DNA of 21,315 nucleotides, taken from a virus. Position 1 is the stretch's first letter. The number at the start of each line of letters is the position of its first letter. Location of the stretch: positions 1 through 21,315 of the IMG/VR virus record IMGVR_UViG_3300017776_000248; one strand, given 5' to 3'. Positions 6,433 through 15,304 of this stretch are shown here, one piece after another. The translations under genes were made by a program, and so were the position numbers. The notes beneath the pieces were generated by a model that saw nothing but the letters and a program-made list of their open reading frames with translations, did no database searches and was not told the origin of the DNA.

Positions 6433-8310
6433 ATGCCGCTAACAAAACTACAGTTTCGCCCCGGCATCAACCGAGACATTACTTCGTACTCCAATGAAGG
6501 CGGTTGGCGTGATGGTGACAAAATAAGATTCCGCCTTGGCTATCCTGAAAAGATTGGTGGCTGGCAAAAGTTTTCAGAAGCTACTTACTTAGGGTCGGCT
6601 CGTGCGCTTCATAACTGGATCGCGTTAGACGGTTCTAACTTTCTAGGTGTTGGCACACACCTTAAATACTATGTTGAAGAAGGCACGTCTTTTAACGACA
6701 TCACACCTATCCGCCAAACAACAGCCGCAGGTGATTTAACTTTTGCAGCTACGACGGGTAGCGCAACAATAACTGTGACAGACACAAGCCACGGATGCCA
6801 GCAGTTTGACTTTGTGACCATATCTGGAGCAGTTAGTTTAGGCGGGGACATCACGGCGGCAATTCTAAACTCCGAGCATCAAATTACTCGCGTTATTGAC
6901 GCAGATGATTACGAGATAACTGTGTCAACTCCTGCTTTGGGGACAGACACAGGCAATGGCGGTTCCTCTGCTGTTGGCGCGTACCAAATTAATGTAGGCT
7001 TGAACAACACAGTTGGCGGAACAGGTTGGGGCGCAGGTACTTATGGACGTGGCGGTTGGGGCGCTGCGGCTCCCGGTGGTTTGACCACAACAAACAAAAT
7101 TCGTTTGTGGTCGCATGACAATTTTGGTGAAGATCTTCTTATCAACCCACGCGACTCGTTTATTTATTACTGGGACAAGTCAAGTGGCGTTAGTTCAAGA
7201 GCCGTGGAACTGTCCACATTGTCCGGCACAAAAACATCTGTTCCTACCGCATGCAAGCAGGTAATGGTATCAGACCGAGATCGTCACGTTTTGGCATTTG
7301 GTTGTGATGGCATCAACTCAAGTTCATCAGCAACGCAGGGTGATGGCGTACAAGATCCGCTGCTTATTCGGTTCTCGGATCAAGAAGACCCACTGATTTG
7401 GTATCCATCCGCAACCAACACTGCGGGTGACTTGCGCCTCGGTTCTGGATCTACGTTTGTACGAGCCATTGAAACAAAACGTGAGATTCTGGTATGGACA
7501 GACACAGCGCTGACTTCACTACGGTTCATTGGACCGCCCTTTACATTTGGCCTGCAACAGCTTGCTAATAACATCACGATCATTGGCCCAAATGCTGCTG
7601 TGGCTACAGAAGACTTTGTATTCTGGATGGGGCTAGATAACTTCTACGTCTATGCGGGTCAGACAGCACAGCTACCTTGTACTGTAAAAGACAAAGTGTT
7701 TGGCGACATTAACTTGGCTGAATTTGATAAAGTGTACGGCGCTGTTAACAGTGAGTTTGGTGAGGTGTTTTGGCTATACCCATCTGCCGATTCAACTGAA
7801 AATAACAGATATGTGATATATAATTACATCGACAAAATTTGGTATTTTGGAACCATTGAAAGAACGGCTTGGCTGGATCGTGGAACACGAGACTTTCCTA
7901 TCGCTGCGTATGATGGCCTGCTATACAACCATGAGTTTGGCTATGATGACGATGGCGAAGCAATGGAATCTTTTATTGAATCAGCCGCTATAGACATAGG
8001 AGATGGCGATCACTTCGTGTACATAAGAAGAGTAATACCTGATCTTACATTTACTGGCTCAACTAATATTAGTTCGCCGCAAGCTACGTTTACTGTCAAA
8101 GCCCGCAACTTCCCGGGTGAAGACTTTGGCAATACGGCATCGGGCACAACGTCAAGAACAGCTATTAGTCCTGTTGAAGAGTTTACAAACCAACTAGACC
8201 TTCGTGTTCGTGGTCGTTCTTTTGCGCTTCGCGTGGAGTCTGACGCATTAGAGTCAAAGTGGAAGCTAGGCAGCCCCCGTGTGGATATAAGACAAGATGG
8301 TAGGCGTTAA
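6433..8310 (+). CDS. Conserved virion protein, possible tail stabiliser/hub (625 aa)
   Basis: It opens with 'LQFRPGINRDITSYSNEGGW' and then 'KIRFRLGYPEKIGGW', a start typical of a large conserved structural protein of marine short-tailed phages. Residues roughly 100-180 form an inserted Thr/Gly-rich beta domain; later blocks ('VMVSDRDRHVLAFG', 'DPLLIRFSDQEDPLIWYP', 'REILVWTDTALTSLRFIG', 'EDFVFWMGLDNFYVYAG') resemble successive blades of a beta-propeller. The final part ('RSFALRVESDALESKWKLGS') is a beta-sandwich end. The layout recalls the P22 gp10-type DNA-stabilisation/tail-hub family, but I cannot show homology by eye, so that name is tentative. AGGTGG precedes the start and the stop overlaps the next start (TAATG). 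Confidence 0.8.
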   Translation: MPLTKLQFRPGINRDITSYSNEGGWRDGDKIRFRLGYPEKIGGWQKFSEATYLGSARALHNWIALDGSNFLGVGTHLKYYVEEGTSFNDITPIRQTTAAGDLTFAATTGSATITVTDTSHGCQQFDFVTISGAVSLGGDITAAILNSEHQITRVIDADDYEITVSTPALGTDTGNGGSSAVGAYQINVGLNNTVGGTGWGAGTYGRGGWGAAAPGGLTTTNKIRLWSHDNFGEDLLINPRDSFIYYWDKSSGVSSRAVELSTLSGTKTSVPTACKQVMVSDRDRHVLAFGCDGINSSSSATQGDGVQDPLLIRFSDQEDPLIWYPSATNTAGDLRLGSGSTFVRAIETKREILVWTDTALTSLRFIGPPFTFGLQQLANNITIIGPNAAVATEDFVFWMGLDNFYVYAGQTAQLPCTVKDKVFGDINLAEFDKVYGAVNSEFGEVFWLYPSADSTENNRYVIYNYIDKIWYFGTIERTAWLDRGTRDFPIAAYDGLLYNHEFGYDDDGEAMESFIESAAIDIGDGDHFVYIRRVIPDLTFTGSTNISSPQATFTVKARNFPGEDFGNTASGTTSRTAISPVEEFTNQLDLRVRGRSFALRVESDALESKWKLGSPRVDIRQDGRR

Positions 8311-8540
8311 TGTCTAGCACTCAGATTGCACCACCAAGGCTCCCAGAAGCCCCAGCAGAGTATTCGCAGCAACATATGCAAGACCTATTACGGGCATTGG
8401 AAGCCTTTATAGAGCAGGAGCGTAATCCGGGCGAATTGCGTGGATCAAGGATTACTTTAACGGATTTGCCTACTTCAACTACTGGGCTAGAAGTTGGTGC
8501 ATTGTATAATGACTCTGGCACTGTGAAGATAGTGACATAA
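8310..8540 (+). CDS. Small phage protein, tail-associated (76 aa)
   Basis: TAATG coupling to the large virion gene. The N-terminal half is a Pro-rich lead followed by one amphipathic helix ('SQQHMQDLLRALEAFIEQER'). The C-terminal half carries 'LTDLPTSTTGLEVGALYNDS', a short motif found in many small phage proteins downstream of tail genes. Its role is unknown; a coiled-coil adaptor or a short virion component would fit. It closes the tail gene run: the next gene has its own promoter. Confidence 0.65.
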   Translation: MSSTQIAPPRLPEAPAEYSQQHMQDLLRALEAFIEQERNPGELRGSRITLTDLPTSTTGLEVGALYNDSGTVKIVT

Positions 8541-8559
8541 TTGGAAAAACCTGTATAAT
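8532..8559 (+). promoter_or_regulatory. Predicted sigma70 promoter of the ejection-gene block
   Basis: The -35 box GTGACA (8532-8537, 5 of 6 to consensus) and the -10 box TATAAT (8554-8559, perfect) are separated by 16 bp. Transcription would begin near 8566, leaving a leader of about 22 nt with AAGGA (8575-8579) ahead of the ATG at 8588. The -35 lies over the stop region of the preceding gene, in the widest gap of the structural block. Confidence 0.65.
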
Positions 8560-8587
8560 TGTTCGTGTTTAACTAAGGATTAGCATA

Positions 8588-9400
8588 ATGGGACTTTTTG
8601 ACGATCTAGTAAAAACAGCTTTACCCATAGCGGCTGGAGCTTTTTTAGGGCCTGCGGCGAGTCCGTTATTTGCTGGTGCTACAGGATTTATGGCAAACCC
8701 CGCTGTGCAAAGCGCTTTATTGTCTGGTGGCATTGGCCTTCTTTCTGGTCAAAAGCCGAAAGATGCACTGAAATCAGCGCTCCTTGGTGGCATTGGTGGT
8801 TACGCTGGTCAAAAGTTCTCGGCCGCTGGAGCGCCTGCTACAACTGGCGGAAGTCCATATACCTCTTACAGTCAATTAAGCGGTAATCCTAGCGCTGGTT
8901 CAAAACCGTTTACGCCTCCAGCACCTCCTCCGTCAGTCAAGGGCATAGAGCCAAAAACAATGTCGGCAGAATTGCTAAAAGGCATTGGAATGTCTGGCGA
9001 CCCCGGGCAAGAAAATTTATTGTTTAAGATATTGAATACACAAGCTGGTGAAGGCTTGCTTGCTGGTCTTGGTGCATATGGATTAGATAAGTTGATGGGT
9101 GATGACGAAGAGGACGATAGAGGGTCTTTTGAGCGCCGTCCATACGGTGCTGGTGGCCCGGGTGGCAAGCTTGGCGGCATAACTTATGCTGAGTATGGCG
9201 GAGCCATGGGATTCCCTCCTCGTGATGGCGGCATTGACCCTAATGAGGGGTCTGGCAGATCAGATGATGTTCCAGCTATGCTGACCGCTGGAGAGTTTGT
9301 AATGACACGAGACGCCGTAAAGGGAGCGGGCAACGGCAATTTGCGTCAAGGCATAAACAATATGTACAATATGATGAGTCAGTTTGAGAGGATGGCGTAA
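8588..9400 (+). CDS. Internal virion protein, tape-measure-like C-motif (270 aa)
   Basis: Residues 8-65 are Gly/Ala/Leu-rich with closely spaced glycines ('LLSGGIGLLSGQ', 'LLGGIGGYAGQ'), a glycine-zipper pattern able to insert in or associate with membranes. A Pro-rich linker (about 110-118) follows, then an acidic stretch (Asp-Asp-Glu-Glu-Asp-Asp near 175). The end carries 'SDDVPAMLTAGEFVMTRDAV' and 'NNMYNMMSQFERMA'. The 'DDVPAML-x-x-GEFV' motif is widely seen in phage tape-measure and internal proteins. I infer an ejected internal protein that helps DNA cross the cell envelope; evidence for that is composition and neighbours. It is expressed from the promoter just upstream and coupled to the next gene (TAATG). 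Confidence 0.7.
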   Translation: MGLFDDLVKTALPIAAGAFLGPAASPLFAGATGFMANPAVQSALLSGGIGLLSGQKPKDALKSALLGGIGGYAGQKFSAAGAPATTGGSPYTSYSQLSGNPSAGSKPFTPPAPPPSVKGIEPKTMSAELLKGIGMSGDPGQENLLFKILNTQAGEGLLAGLGAYGLDKLMGDDEEDDRGSFERRPYGAGGPGGKLGGITYAEYGGAMGFPPRDGGIDPNEGSGRSDDVPAMLTAGEFVMTRDAVKGAGNGNLRQGINNMYNMMSQFERMA

Positions 9401-10293
9401 TGGCTACGCAAACGGTAGAAAACGTACAACGACTCGCACCATATCTTGAGGGTCTGGAAAAGCGTCTACTTGGCACTGCTTTTGGTGAATTTAGTGGCGC
9501 AACACAGACAAGCCCCGGGCTGCTTGATAAACCACTTGGTTTACCACAGTATCAGGTAGCTGGCCTTGACCCGCTTCAGCAACAAGCACTCGGCGCGGCA
9601 CCACAAATGTTTGGCTCATACCTGCCATTTACTATGGGCGCGGGTATGCAAGGACTTGCAGGCGCAAGTGCCTTACAGCAAGGCGTTGGAATGCTTGACC
9701 CAAGTCAAGGCATATCAGCATTTATGAACCCCTATCAATCAGCAGTAATTGACGAAATTAATCGTCAAGCGGCTACAGGGCAACAAAAACTAGGAGGTCA
9801 AGCTGTTAGAGCGGGTGCATTCGGTGGATCTCGCTTTGGTGTGCAATCAGCAGAGCAGGAAGGCCGCAGACTCGCCGCAGTTGGTGAGGCGCAACGCAAA
9901 GGCTTCCAAGATGCCGTTACGTCATCACAAAGGGCTGGTCAGTTGCTTGGCGGTCTTGGTCAGGCATATGGGCAACTAGCAGGCACCACAGCCGATATTG
10001 GGCGCGTACAGTCAGAGCTTGGTCGTGCCGATCTTGGCATGCTTACACAGCTTGGTGATATTGGTCGTACATATCAGCAACAGCTTCTGGAAGCAGAGCG
10101 TCAAAACCAGTTGCAAGCTGTACAAGAACCGTTTACTCGTTTAGAGATTGGTCAGTCGCTGCTAAAAGGATTGCCAAGCGGAGGCTTATCTAGCACATTC
10201 AAGTCTGCTACAACACCAGATGCGAACCCATTCTTGTCTGGCATTGGTGCATACACAGCTTTGCAGGGCATTAACCCAACTGGAAGCGCATAG
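9400..10293 (+). CDS. Phage virion protein, putative ejection component (297 aa)
   Basis: Gln-, Ala- and Gly-rich protein, predicted mostly helical. The middle block 'FMNPYQSAVIDEINRQAA' followed by 'AVRAGAFGGSRFGV' is a recognisable signature of a family encoded next to glycine-zipper internal proteins in marine phages. The helices after it ('EQEGRRLAAVGEAQRKG', 'QQLLEAERQNQLQAVQEPF') have coiled-coil character. There is no signal peptide or catalytic motif. TAATG coupling to the upstream gene and a 9-nt gap to the next put it in one operon with the other large internal proteins. Function as an internal or ejection protein is inferred. Confidence 0.7.
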   Translation: MATQTVENVQRLAPYLEGLEKRLLGTAFGEFSGATQTSPGLLDKPLGLPQYQVAGLDPLQQQALGAAPQMFGSYLPFTMGAGMQGLAGASALQQGVGMLDPSQGISAFMNPYQSAVIDEINRQAATGQQKLGGQAVRAGAFGGSRFGVQSAEQEGRRLAAVGEAQRKGFQDAVTSSQRAGQLLGGLGQAYGQLAGTTADIGRVQSELGRADLGMLTQLGDIGRTYQQQLLEAERQNQLQAVQEPFTRLEIGQSLLKGLPSGGLSSTFKSATTPDANPFLSGIGAYTALQGINPTGSA

Positions 10294-10302
10294 GGGTAAC
10301 TT

Positions 10303-12306
10303 ATGGCTCAACGTCCCGTACTACCATTAGGATCTGGCCTTGGTCAGATTAGAGCGCCATCACTGCAAGGTGATGCGAATGAAGCGGCTTTTATGAACCA
10401 AACAGGTGCGCTTCAAAAGCTTTTGGGGATGTACCCTACACAGGCAGAGGCAATTGCTGCTAGGGAAAGGGCGCAAGAAGGCATCGTTAGCATGTTGAAT
10501 CAAGTTGGTGGTGGGGCAACACAAAACGGTCAAGACCGTGGAGTTTATGGTCAAAGTCCAGAGCGCACTAGGGAGGCAGCGATAAATCGTCTTGAAAATA
10601 TCTTCAGAGGCGGAGGTTTTTTAAGACCCGAAAATCAAAAAGGAAAATCTGCTATTGCTGATTTGATTAGTAATGATCCAAGCATTTCTGAAATAGACAT
10701 TTTTAGCCCAGATGCAGCGGCAGGTATAGCTGGACAAAGAATGCCTTTGACTGGTGGAGGGGATCAGCCGGGAGACGCCACGTTTGGTGGACGCATACCT
10801 GAAGATGTAGATACTGGTGATGATGGTGATGTGACAATAGAAATGAGTCCGACCATTGATGATGACGTTGACGTAATAACAAGCGCAGACACAAGTACAG
10901 ACACAGGTACAGGTGTTAAAAGCGGAACTGGGGTCAGTCCATCTGCCGCTGGAGAAACAACCACTGGGACAGCGAAGAGTGAAACGCAAGACGGTTCTAC
11001 AGGTGCAGCAAAAACTAACGCATACGAACAATTGTTAGCATCTTCTTTACAGTCTTATAACGATGCCATAGGCCGCGCACCATCTGGTGCGAAGTCAATG
11101 GATGAGTACAAAAAAGAATTTTCTGAAGCTACTGGTATAGATATTTCTGGAGATCCTGACAATAAAGCCGCTCTAACAGCATTTGGCCTTGCGCTTATGC
11201 AGAATAAAGCAGGTAAAGGATTTAATGTAGGAAACATCTTGAGTGAAGTTGGTGCTGCTGGAGAAAAAGCGTTGCCACTCATGGAGGCCGCTAGAAAAGA
11301 AGCCAGAGCGGGTCAGCTTGCTGCTGGTCAATATGCCCTTTCAGAAGCTAAAACTGCCAATGCTGCAAGACAACAATTCTTGGTTGATCAATCGAATTAC
11401 CTTACTAAGCGGCGTGATACAATTCTTGACGCTGCCACAGTCAGAATGGAATCTATTGAAGATAGAGAAGATAAGCAGAGCGCGGCCATAGAGTTAGAAG
11501 CAATTAAATCTGGGTTTGATAGACAAATAAAATTATCTGAATTAGATTTGGAGGGGGCAAAAAAAGCTGCCGAAAACAAAGTTAAAACCACAGATACAAC
11601 AAAAATTACAGATCCTGCGTTGCAAGGTCTTGAAATAGTTATGGGTAATAGAGTCTCTGACGGCAGAGCTGTATTTAAGTTTCCTGCACAAAACGCTGCT
11701 TCATTTGGCACGGCTTTGGCTGATGTGCAAGAGGGTATAAGTGGTTTGGATGAAATTTCAAACAATATAAGAAAAGCGCAGCAAACTCCGGGCGGCACAA
11801 CAACTCAAAAAGCTCTTGAATTTGGTCAAGGGATTGCGGCTTCATTTGGATTTAATTTAAACGAGGAGCCGCAGTTTGACAAAGATGGCAACTTTACAGG
11901 AATGGCGGCAAAGCCAAAGCCTCTTACTGATGCGACTGTTATTCGTGACAGAATTATATCGCAGTTTAAACGCTTCTTGACTCAAGAGACTGGCAACGGG
12001 ATTTCTAATGTTGACATTAAAAACATTGAAAGATTACTTGGGAACGTGGATTTTCTCGGTGATCCAAACACAGCCTTAAAAAGAGTTGAAGAAGCAAAAA
12101 AGATATTCTTAGGGAAAAAAGATAAGTTGGTTACTTATCTTGACGGGTTCAGCGATAAAACAAGATACATAAACGATCAAGAATATTTAGATACTCGTGA
12201 ATCAATAGATCAAGCCATAGCACAATCATATAGCTTGGACTTTGGTGGCTTTCAAAAAATTACAGATGAAGATACAGGCTTAGAAGTCTACAAGATTGGC
12301 GGTTAA
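10303..12306 (+). CDS. Large helical virion protein, putative ejection component (667 aa)
   Basis: N-terminal residues 1-60 are Gln/Ala-rich ('ALQKLLGMYPTQAEAIAARE'). Residues about 165-245 form a low-complexity Asp/Thr/Gly linker ('TGDDGDVTIEM', 'SADTSTDTGTGVKSGTG'). From about 245 the chain is helical, with a coiled-coil stretch at about 350-430 ('MEAARKEARAGQL', 'RMESIEDREDKQSAAIELEA'), and the last 200 residues are a mixed domain ('IISQFKRFLTQETGNGISNV', 'SYSLDFGGFQKI'). No enzyme motif is evident. Composition and position between two other internal-type genes suggest a protein packaged with, or ejected before, the DNA. The acidic linker is unlike the rest of the gene. Confidence 0.7.
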   Translation: MAQRPVLPLGSGLGQIRAPSLQGDANEAAFMNQTGALQKLLGMYPTQAEAIAARERAQEGIVSMLNQVGGGATQNGQDRGVYGQSPERTREAAINRLENIFRGGGFLRPENQKGKSAIADLISNDPSISEIDIFSPDAAAGIAGQRMPLTGGGDQPGDATFGGRIPEDVDTGDDGDVTIEMSPTIDDDVDVITSADTSTDTGTGVKSGTGVSPSAAGETTTGTAKSETQDGSTGAAKTNAYEQLLASSLQSYNDAIGRAPSGAKSMDEYKKEFSEATGIDISGDPDNKAALTAFGLALMQNKAGKGFNVGNILSEVGAAGEKALPLMEAARKEARAGQLAAGQYALSEAKTANAARQQFLVDQSNYLTKRRDTILDAATVRMESIEDREDKQSAAIELEAIKSGFDRQIKLSELDLEGAKKAAENKVKTTDTTKITDPALQGLEIVMGNRVSDGRAVFKFPAQNAASFGTALADVQEGISGLDEISNNIRKAQQTPGGTTTQKALEFGQGIAASFGFNLNEEPQFDKDGNFTGMAAKPKPLTDATVIRDRIISQFKRFLTQETGNGISNVDIKNIERLLGNVDFLGDPNTALKRVEEAKKIFLGKKDKLVTYLDGFSDKTRYINDQEYLDTRESIDQAIAQSYSLDFGGFQKITDEDTGLEVYKIGG

Positions 12307-12307
12307 A

Positions 12308-15304
12308 ATGGGCAAAAGAATACAAGTCGATTTACCCAATGAAAGCTTTTTTGTAGAAATAGCAGGTGACGAGCCTACTGTAAGAGAGCAAATGCGTATT
12401 GCTGAAATAATCTCAGCCAAACGTAATCAAGCTGATATGAGTCAGGTTCAAGCTCAAGCTAAAGCAGATTATGAAAACAGACAATTGTTCGACACTAAGT
12501 CAGGCATTCAAAACGCAACACTTCGTTCTGCGCTATCTGTCGCTGAAACAAATGAAGAAGAAGAAGCTGTATTAAAAGAAAGATATGGTTTTGGAGAAGG
12601 CGATTTTGTTCGTGACAAGCGTGGCAGGCTTGCAATCACACAGTCTGGCGGTGAAAAAATTGGCCTTAATCTAACTAAAGACACACTTGTAGACGAAGAA
12701 GGTTTTTCTCGTTACGACTTTGCTGACCTTGCAGGCATAGCTCCAGAGCTTGTGGGCGGTATTGGAGGTGCCATAGCTGGAATACCGCTTGGCCCTGCTG
12801 GTATTATTGGCGGCTCTGTTCTTGGAGCTATGGGCGGCGCTGGCGCTGAAGAAGCTGGCGAAGCGTTGCTTGGTGTATCTAAACAAACAGGATCAGAGAT
12901 AGCTAAAGATATAGCCATAGAAGGCGGTATTACATTAGCTGGCGAACTTACGTTTGGTTTAGCGGGCGCACTGTTCCGTGCGGGCCGCAAAGGTTTGAGC
13001 GTAAAAGAATTGCCAAAAGAAGAGCTTGAAGCCGCAGGTGAAGCTTTGACTTACCAAATTACCGATCCGGCAACTGGTCAGTTGGTTGATGTGCCAATTA
13101 CACCAGAGCTTGCCGCCATAGGTGCGCCAAACCTTATTGCGCGTCAGTCCAAGATTATGGAACGTGTTATCGGTTCTTCTGACAGGCTGAAGAACAACTA
13201 CGACAACATGCAAAAAATTCTGAATAACTTCCGCCAAAGAGCAAATGCCGTAGAAGCCGCCACAGCAGAAGAGGTGGGGGAAGCCACTCTTGATGCAGCG
13301 TTCAGAACTAACAGGCGCTTAGTTGCCGAAGAAGAGGCCGCTCGTAGGGCTGTTGTACAAACCTTGTCTGGCGCAACAGATCAGTTTATGAGTGCTGCGC
13401 TTAAAGGCGCTGACGTTGATGAAACAGCGTTTAAAATATTGGCAGATGCAAGTAAAGCATTTGACAGTATGGCGACTGATAAATTTGTTAAGATAGAAAA
13501 TCTTGTGGGTAAATCTATCGGCACAAAAGAATTTATTGATACACAGCCTTTAAAAGAATTGGGCAAAAGATTAGAACGGGAATACGGACCTTCAATCGCT
13601 GCTGGTAGAGGAACGTCAGAAGCGAAGCGTGAAAGTGTATCGGCTGATATAGATGCCATTATCAGTGGTTTAAAGGGTCTGGGCGCAATGAATCGCGCCC
13701 CTAAGAAAACTGGTTTCTTGCAGTTGTACAATCTACGCAAAACCCTTAATGACGGCAAAATGGCAACAGGCTCTAATACAGGCAGGACAGAGCTAAAAAG
13801 AGTTATTGCACAAATAGATGAAATGCTTGATCCAAAAACTCTTGACGCTTTAGCTGTTAAAGGCGGTTTAGGTGAAGAAGGCACACGCGCTATTACAGAG
13901 GCGGCGTCTAGCTTGAAAGAAGCTCGTGGGTTCTTCCAAAGAGGACAAACAGCTATAGATGATTTGCAAGATGCCATAGGCATTAAGGATTTAGCAGAGG
14001 CTGCCAGATCTGGGACAATTCCGGCAAAGCTTGACTTCCTTACGACATTGGTAAGAAACGGAAAGCCGCAATCATTAGTTAGGTCATTAGATGTTGTTAA
14101 AAAGTTTTCAGGAGCTGAACAAGCCGAACAATTGCGCGGTTTAGTTGCGACTCGTTGGTTAGAGAATGCGTTGGAAAAGACAATACCTGACGGAATTGAT
14201 GCTGCGGCATTTTCTGGTAAGAACTTTGCTAAATCAATTAAAGATCTTGGCAAGACAGCCGACACATTGTTTGGTGATCAGGCTGGTCAAGTTCGCGCTT
14301 TAGCTCGGCAAATAGAAAAGTCATCTTCATCTAATATGACAGAAGAAGCTATTTTGCAGGCTGTTAAAGAGGGCGGTACAGAGGGAGCTAACGTAGCGGG
14401 TCTTCTTCGTAATGTTCTTAACTCTCAAAACAACTTGAATAGCTTTACAACGACCAGAGCATTGCGTGACTTGGCGGAGACTGGCACAAGAAGAATGTCG
14501 CCAGAAAAAGCTGCTGAGTATGTTGCGGCTCCGAATGTTGACGCAAACAGAATTAACACAGTAATCAACAGCTTCAGAGCTGAAGGCAATACAGAGGCAC
14601 TAGATAAAATACGTTCATTTTACATGAACAATGTTCTGCGTGACTTCGGTGGAGACACATTTGTTGACGGCAAAGCAATTAAAGACTTTGCCAAAAACTT
14701 TAATGACGCTGCAAAGGGCGGTAAGTTTCGCGCTATTTTCGGCGACGAAATGGGTAAGGACATGGAAAAGTTTGGCCGTGTTCTGTCAATTAATGCAAAA
14801 ACAGCACAAGGTGGTGATCTTGTTGCTGCCAACATTGCAGCAAGTCCCTTAAACAACCTCGGCAAGATTGCTAAGTACGGTTTGTTTACTAGGTTCCTGA
14901 CATCAGCGCCGTATTACAAGCAAGTGCTAAACCAGTACAACGCTTTATCCGGCTCTCTTACTCCAAACAAAAAAGCCGAACTGTTAGGCAACATCATATC
15001 TCAGCTTATGACGCAAGCTCCGGGGCAGTTAGGCCAAGAAGCTTACAACGAAACAAAAAGACAAGTGTCTGCGTTAATGGAAAGCAGCGGAGTATCCGAA
15101 CAATTGTCCGATATTCAGTCACGCATGCAGCCGCCAGTATCATCATCAGGCATTGGTCAGGTAAATGTTACGGCTCCATTAGCGCAAACAACACAACCAA
15201 CTGGTCAACAGCCAAGCATTAGGCAGCAGGCCGCAGCAAACCCTGCGGTAGCGCAAGCTCTTGGCATACAAGGACCAACAGCAGGACTGTTAGGACAATC
15301 ATGA
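12308..15304 (+). CDS. Giant internal virion protein with glycine zipper (998 aa)
   Basis: The ATG at 12308 is preferred over the in-frame TTG at 12296, which lies inside the previous gene; no strong Shine-Dalgarno is seen for either, so coupling to the upstream stop (1 nt apart) is likely. Residues about 145-190 hold a long glycine-zipper hydrophobic segment ('IGGAIAGIPLGPAGIIGGSV', then 'LGAMGGAGAEEAGEALLG'), a candidate membrane-spanning element. The remaining 750 residues are helix-rich and charged. The last 50 are Gln/Pro/Ala-rich and probably disordered. Size, zipper and gene order resemble the largest ejection protein of short-tailed phages (the role of T7 gp16 or P22 gp16/gp20), by analogy only. 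No lytic transglycosylase motif was recognised. The stop overlaps the lysozyme start (ATGA). Confidence 0.75.
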   Translation: MGKRIQVDLPNESFFVEIAGDEPTVREQMRIAEIISAKRNQADMSQVQAQAKADYENRQLFDTKSGIQNATLRSALSVAETNEEEEAVLKERYGFGEGDFVRDKRGRLAITQSGGEKIGLNLTKDTLVDEEGFSRYDFADLAGIAPELVGGIGGAIAGIPLGPAGIIGGSVLGAMGGAGAEEAGEALLGVSKQTGSEIAKDIAIEGGITLAGELTFGLAGALFRAGRKGLSVKELPKEELEAAGEALTYQITDPATGQLVDVPITPELAAIGAPNLIARQSKIMERVIGSSDRLKNNYDNMQKILNNFRQRANAVEAATAEEVGEATLDAAFRTNRRLVAEEEAARRAVVQTLSGATDQFMSAALKGADVDETAFKILADASKAFDSMATDKFVKIENLVGKSIGTKEFIDTQPLKELGKRLEREYGPSIAAGRGTSEAKRESVSADIDAIISGLKGLGAMNRAPKKTGFLQLYNLRKTLNDGKMATGSNTGRTELKRVIAQIDEMLDPKTLDALAVKGGLGEEGTRAITEAASSLKEARGFFQRGQTAIDDLQDAIGIKDLAEAARSGTIPAKLDFLTTLVRNGKPQSLVRSLDVVKKFSGAEQAEQLRGLVATRWLENALEKTIPDGIDAAAFSGKNFAKSIKDLGKTADTLFGDQAGQVRALARQIEKSSSSNMTEEAILQAVKEGGTEGANVAGLLRNVLNSQNNLNSFTTTRALRDLAETGTRRMSPEKAAEYVAAPNVDANRINTVINSFRAEGNTEALDKIRSFYMNNVLRDFGGDTFVDGKAIKDFAKNFNDAAKGGKFRAIFGDEMGKDMEKFGRVLSINAKTAQGGDLVAANIAASPLNNLGKIAKYGLFTRFLTSAPYYKQVLNQYNALSGSLTPNKKAELLGNIISQLMTQAPGQLGQEAYNETKRQVSALMESSGVSEQLSDIQSRMQPPVSSSGIGQVNVTAPLAQTTQPTGQQPSIRQQAAANPAVAQALGIQGPTAGLLGQS

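Noticed and set aside
10621-11031. Minus-strand open frame rich in Cys and His
   Set aside because: It is antisense to the Asp/Thr low-complexity linker of the 667-aa protein; the Cys/His content is just the complement of that biased coding sequence.
12296-12310. TTG start for the 998-aa protein
   Set aside because: An ATG 12 nt downstream sits right after the previous stop and gives a more natural N-terminus.
13381-14265. Long minus-strand open frame of 294 codons
   Set aside because: It lies wholly antisense to the 998-aa virion gene, has no ribosome-binding site or recognisable domain, and reads like a codon-bias shadow.
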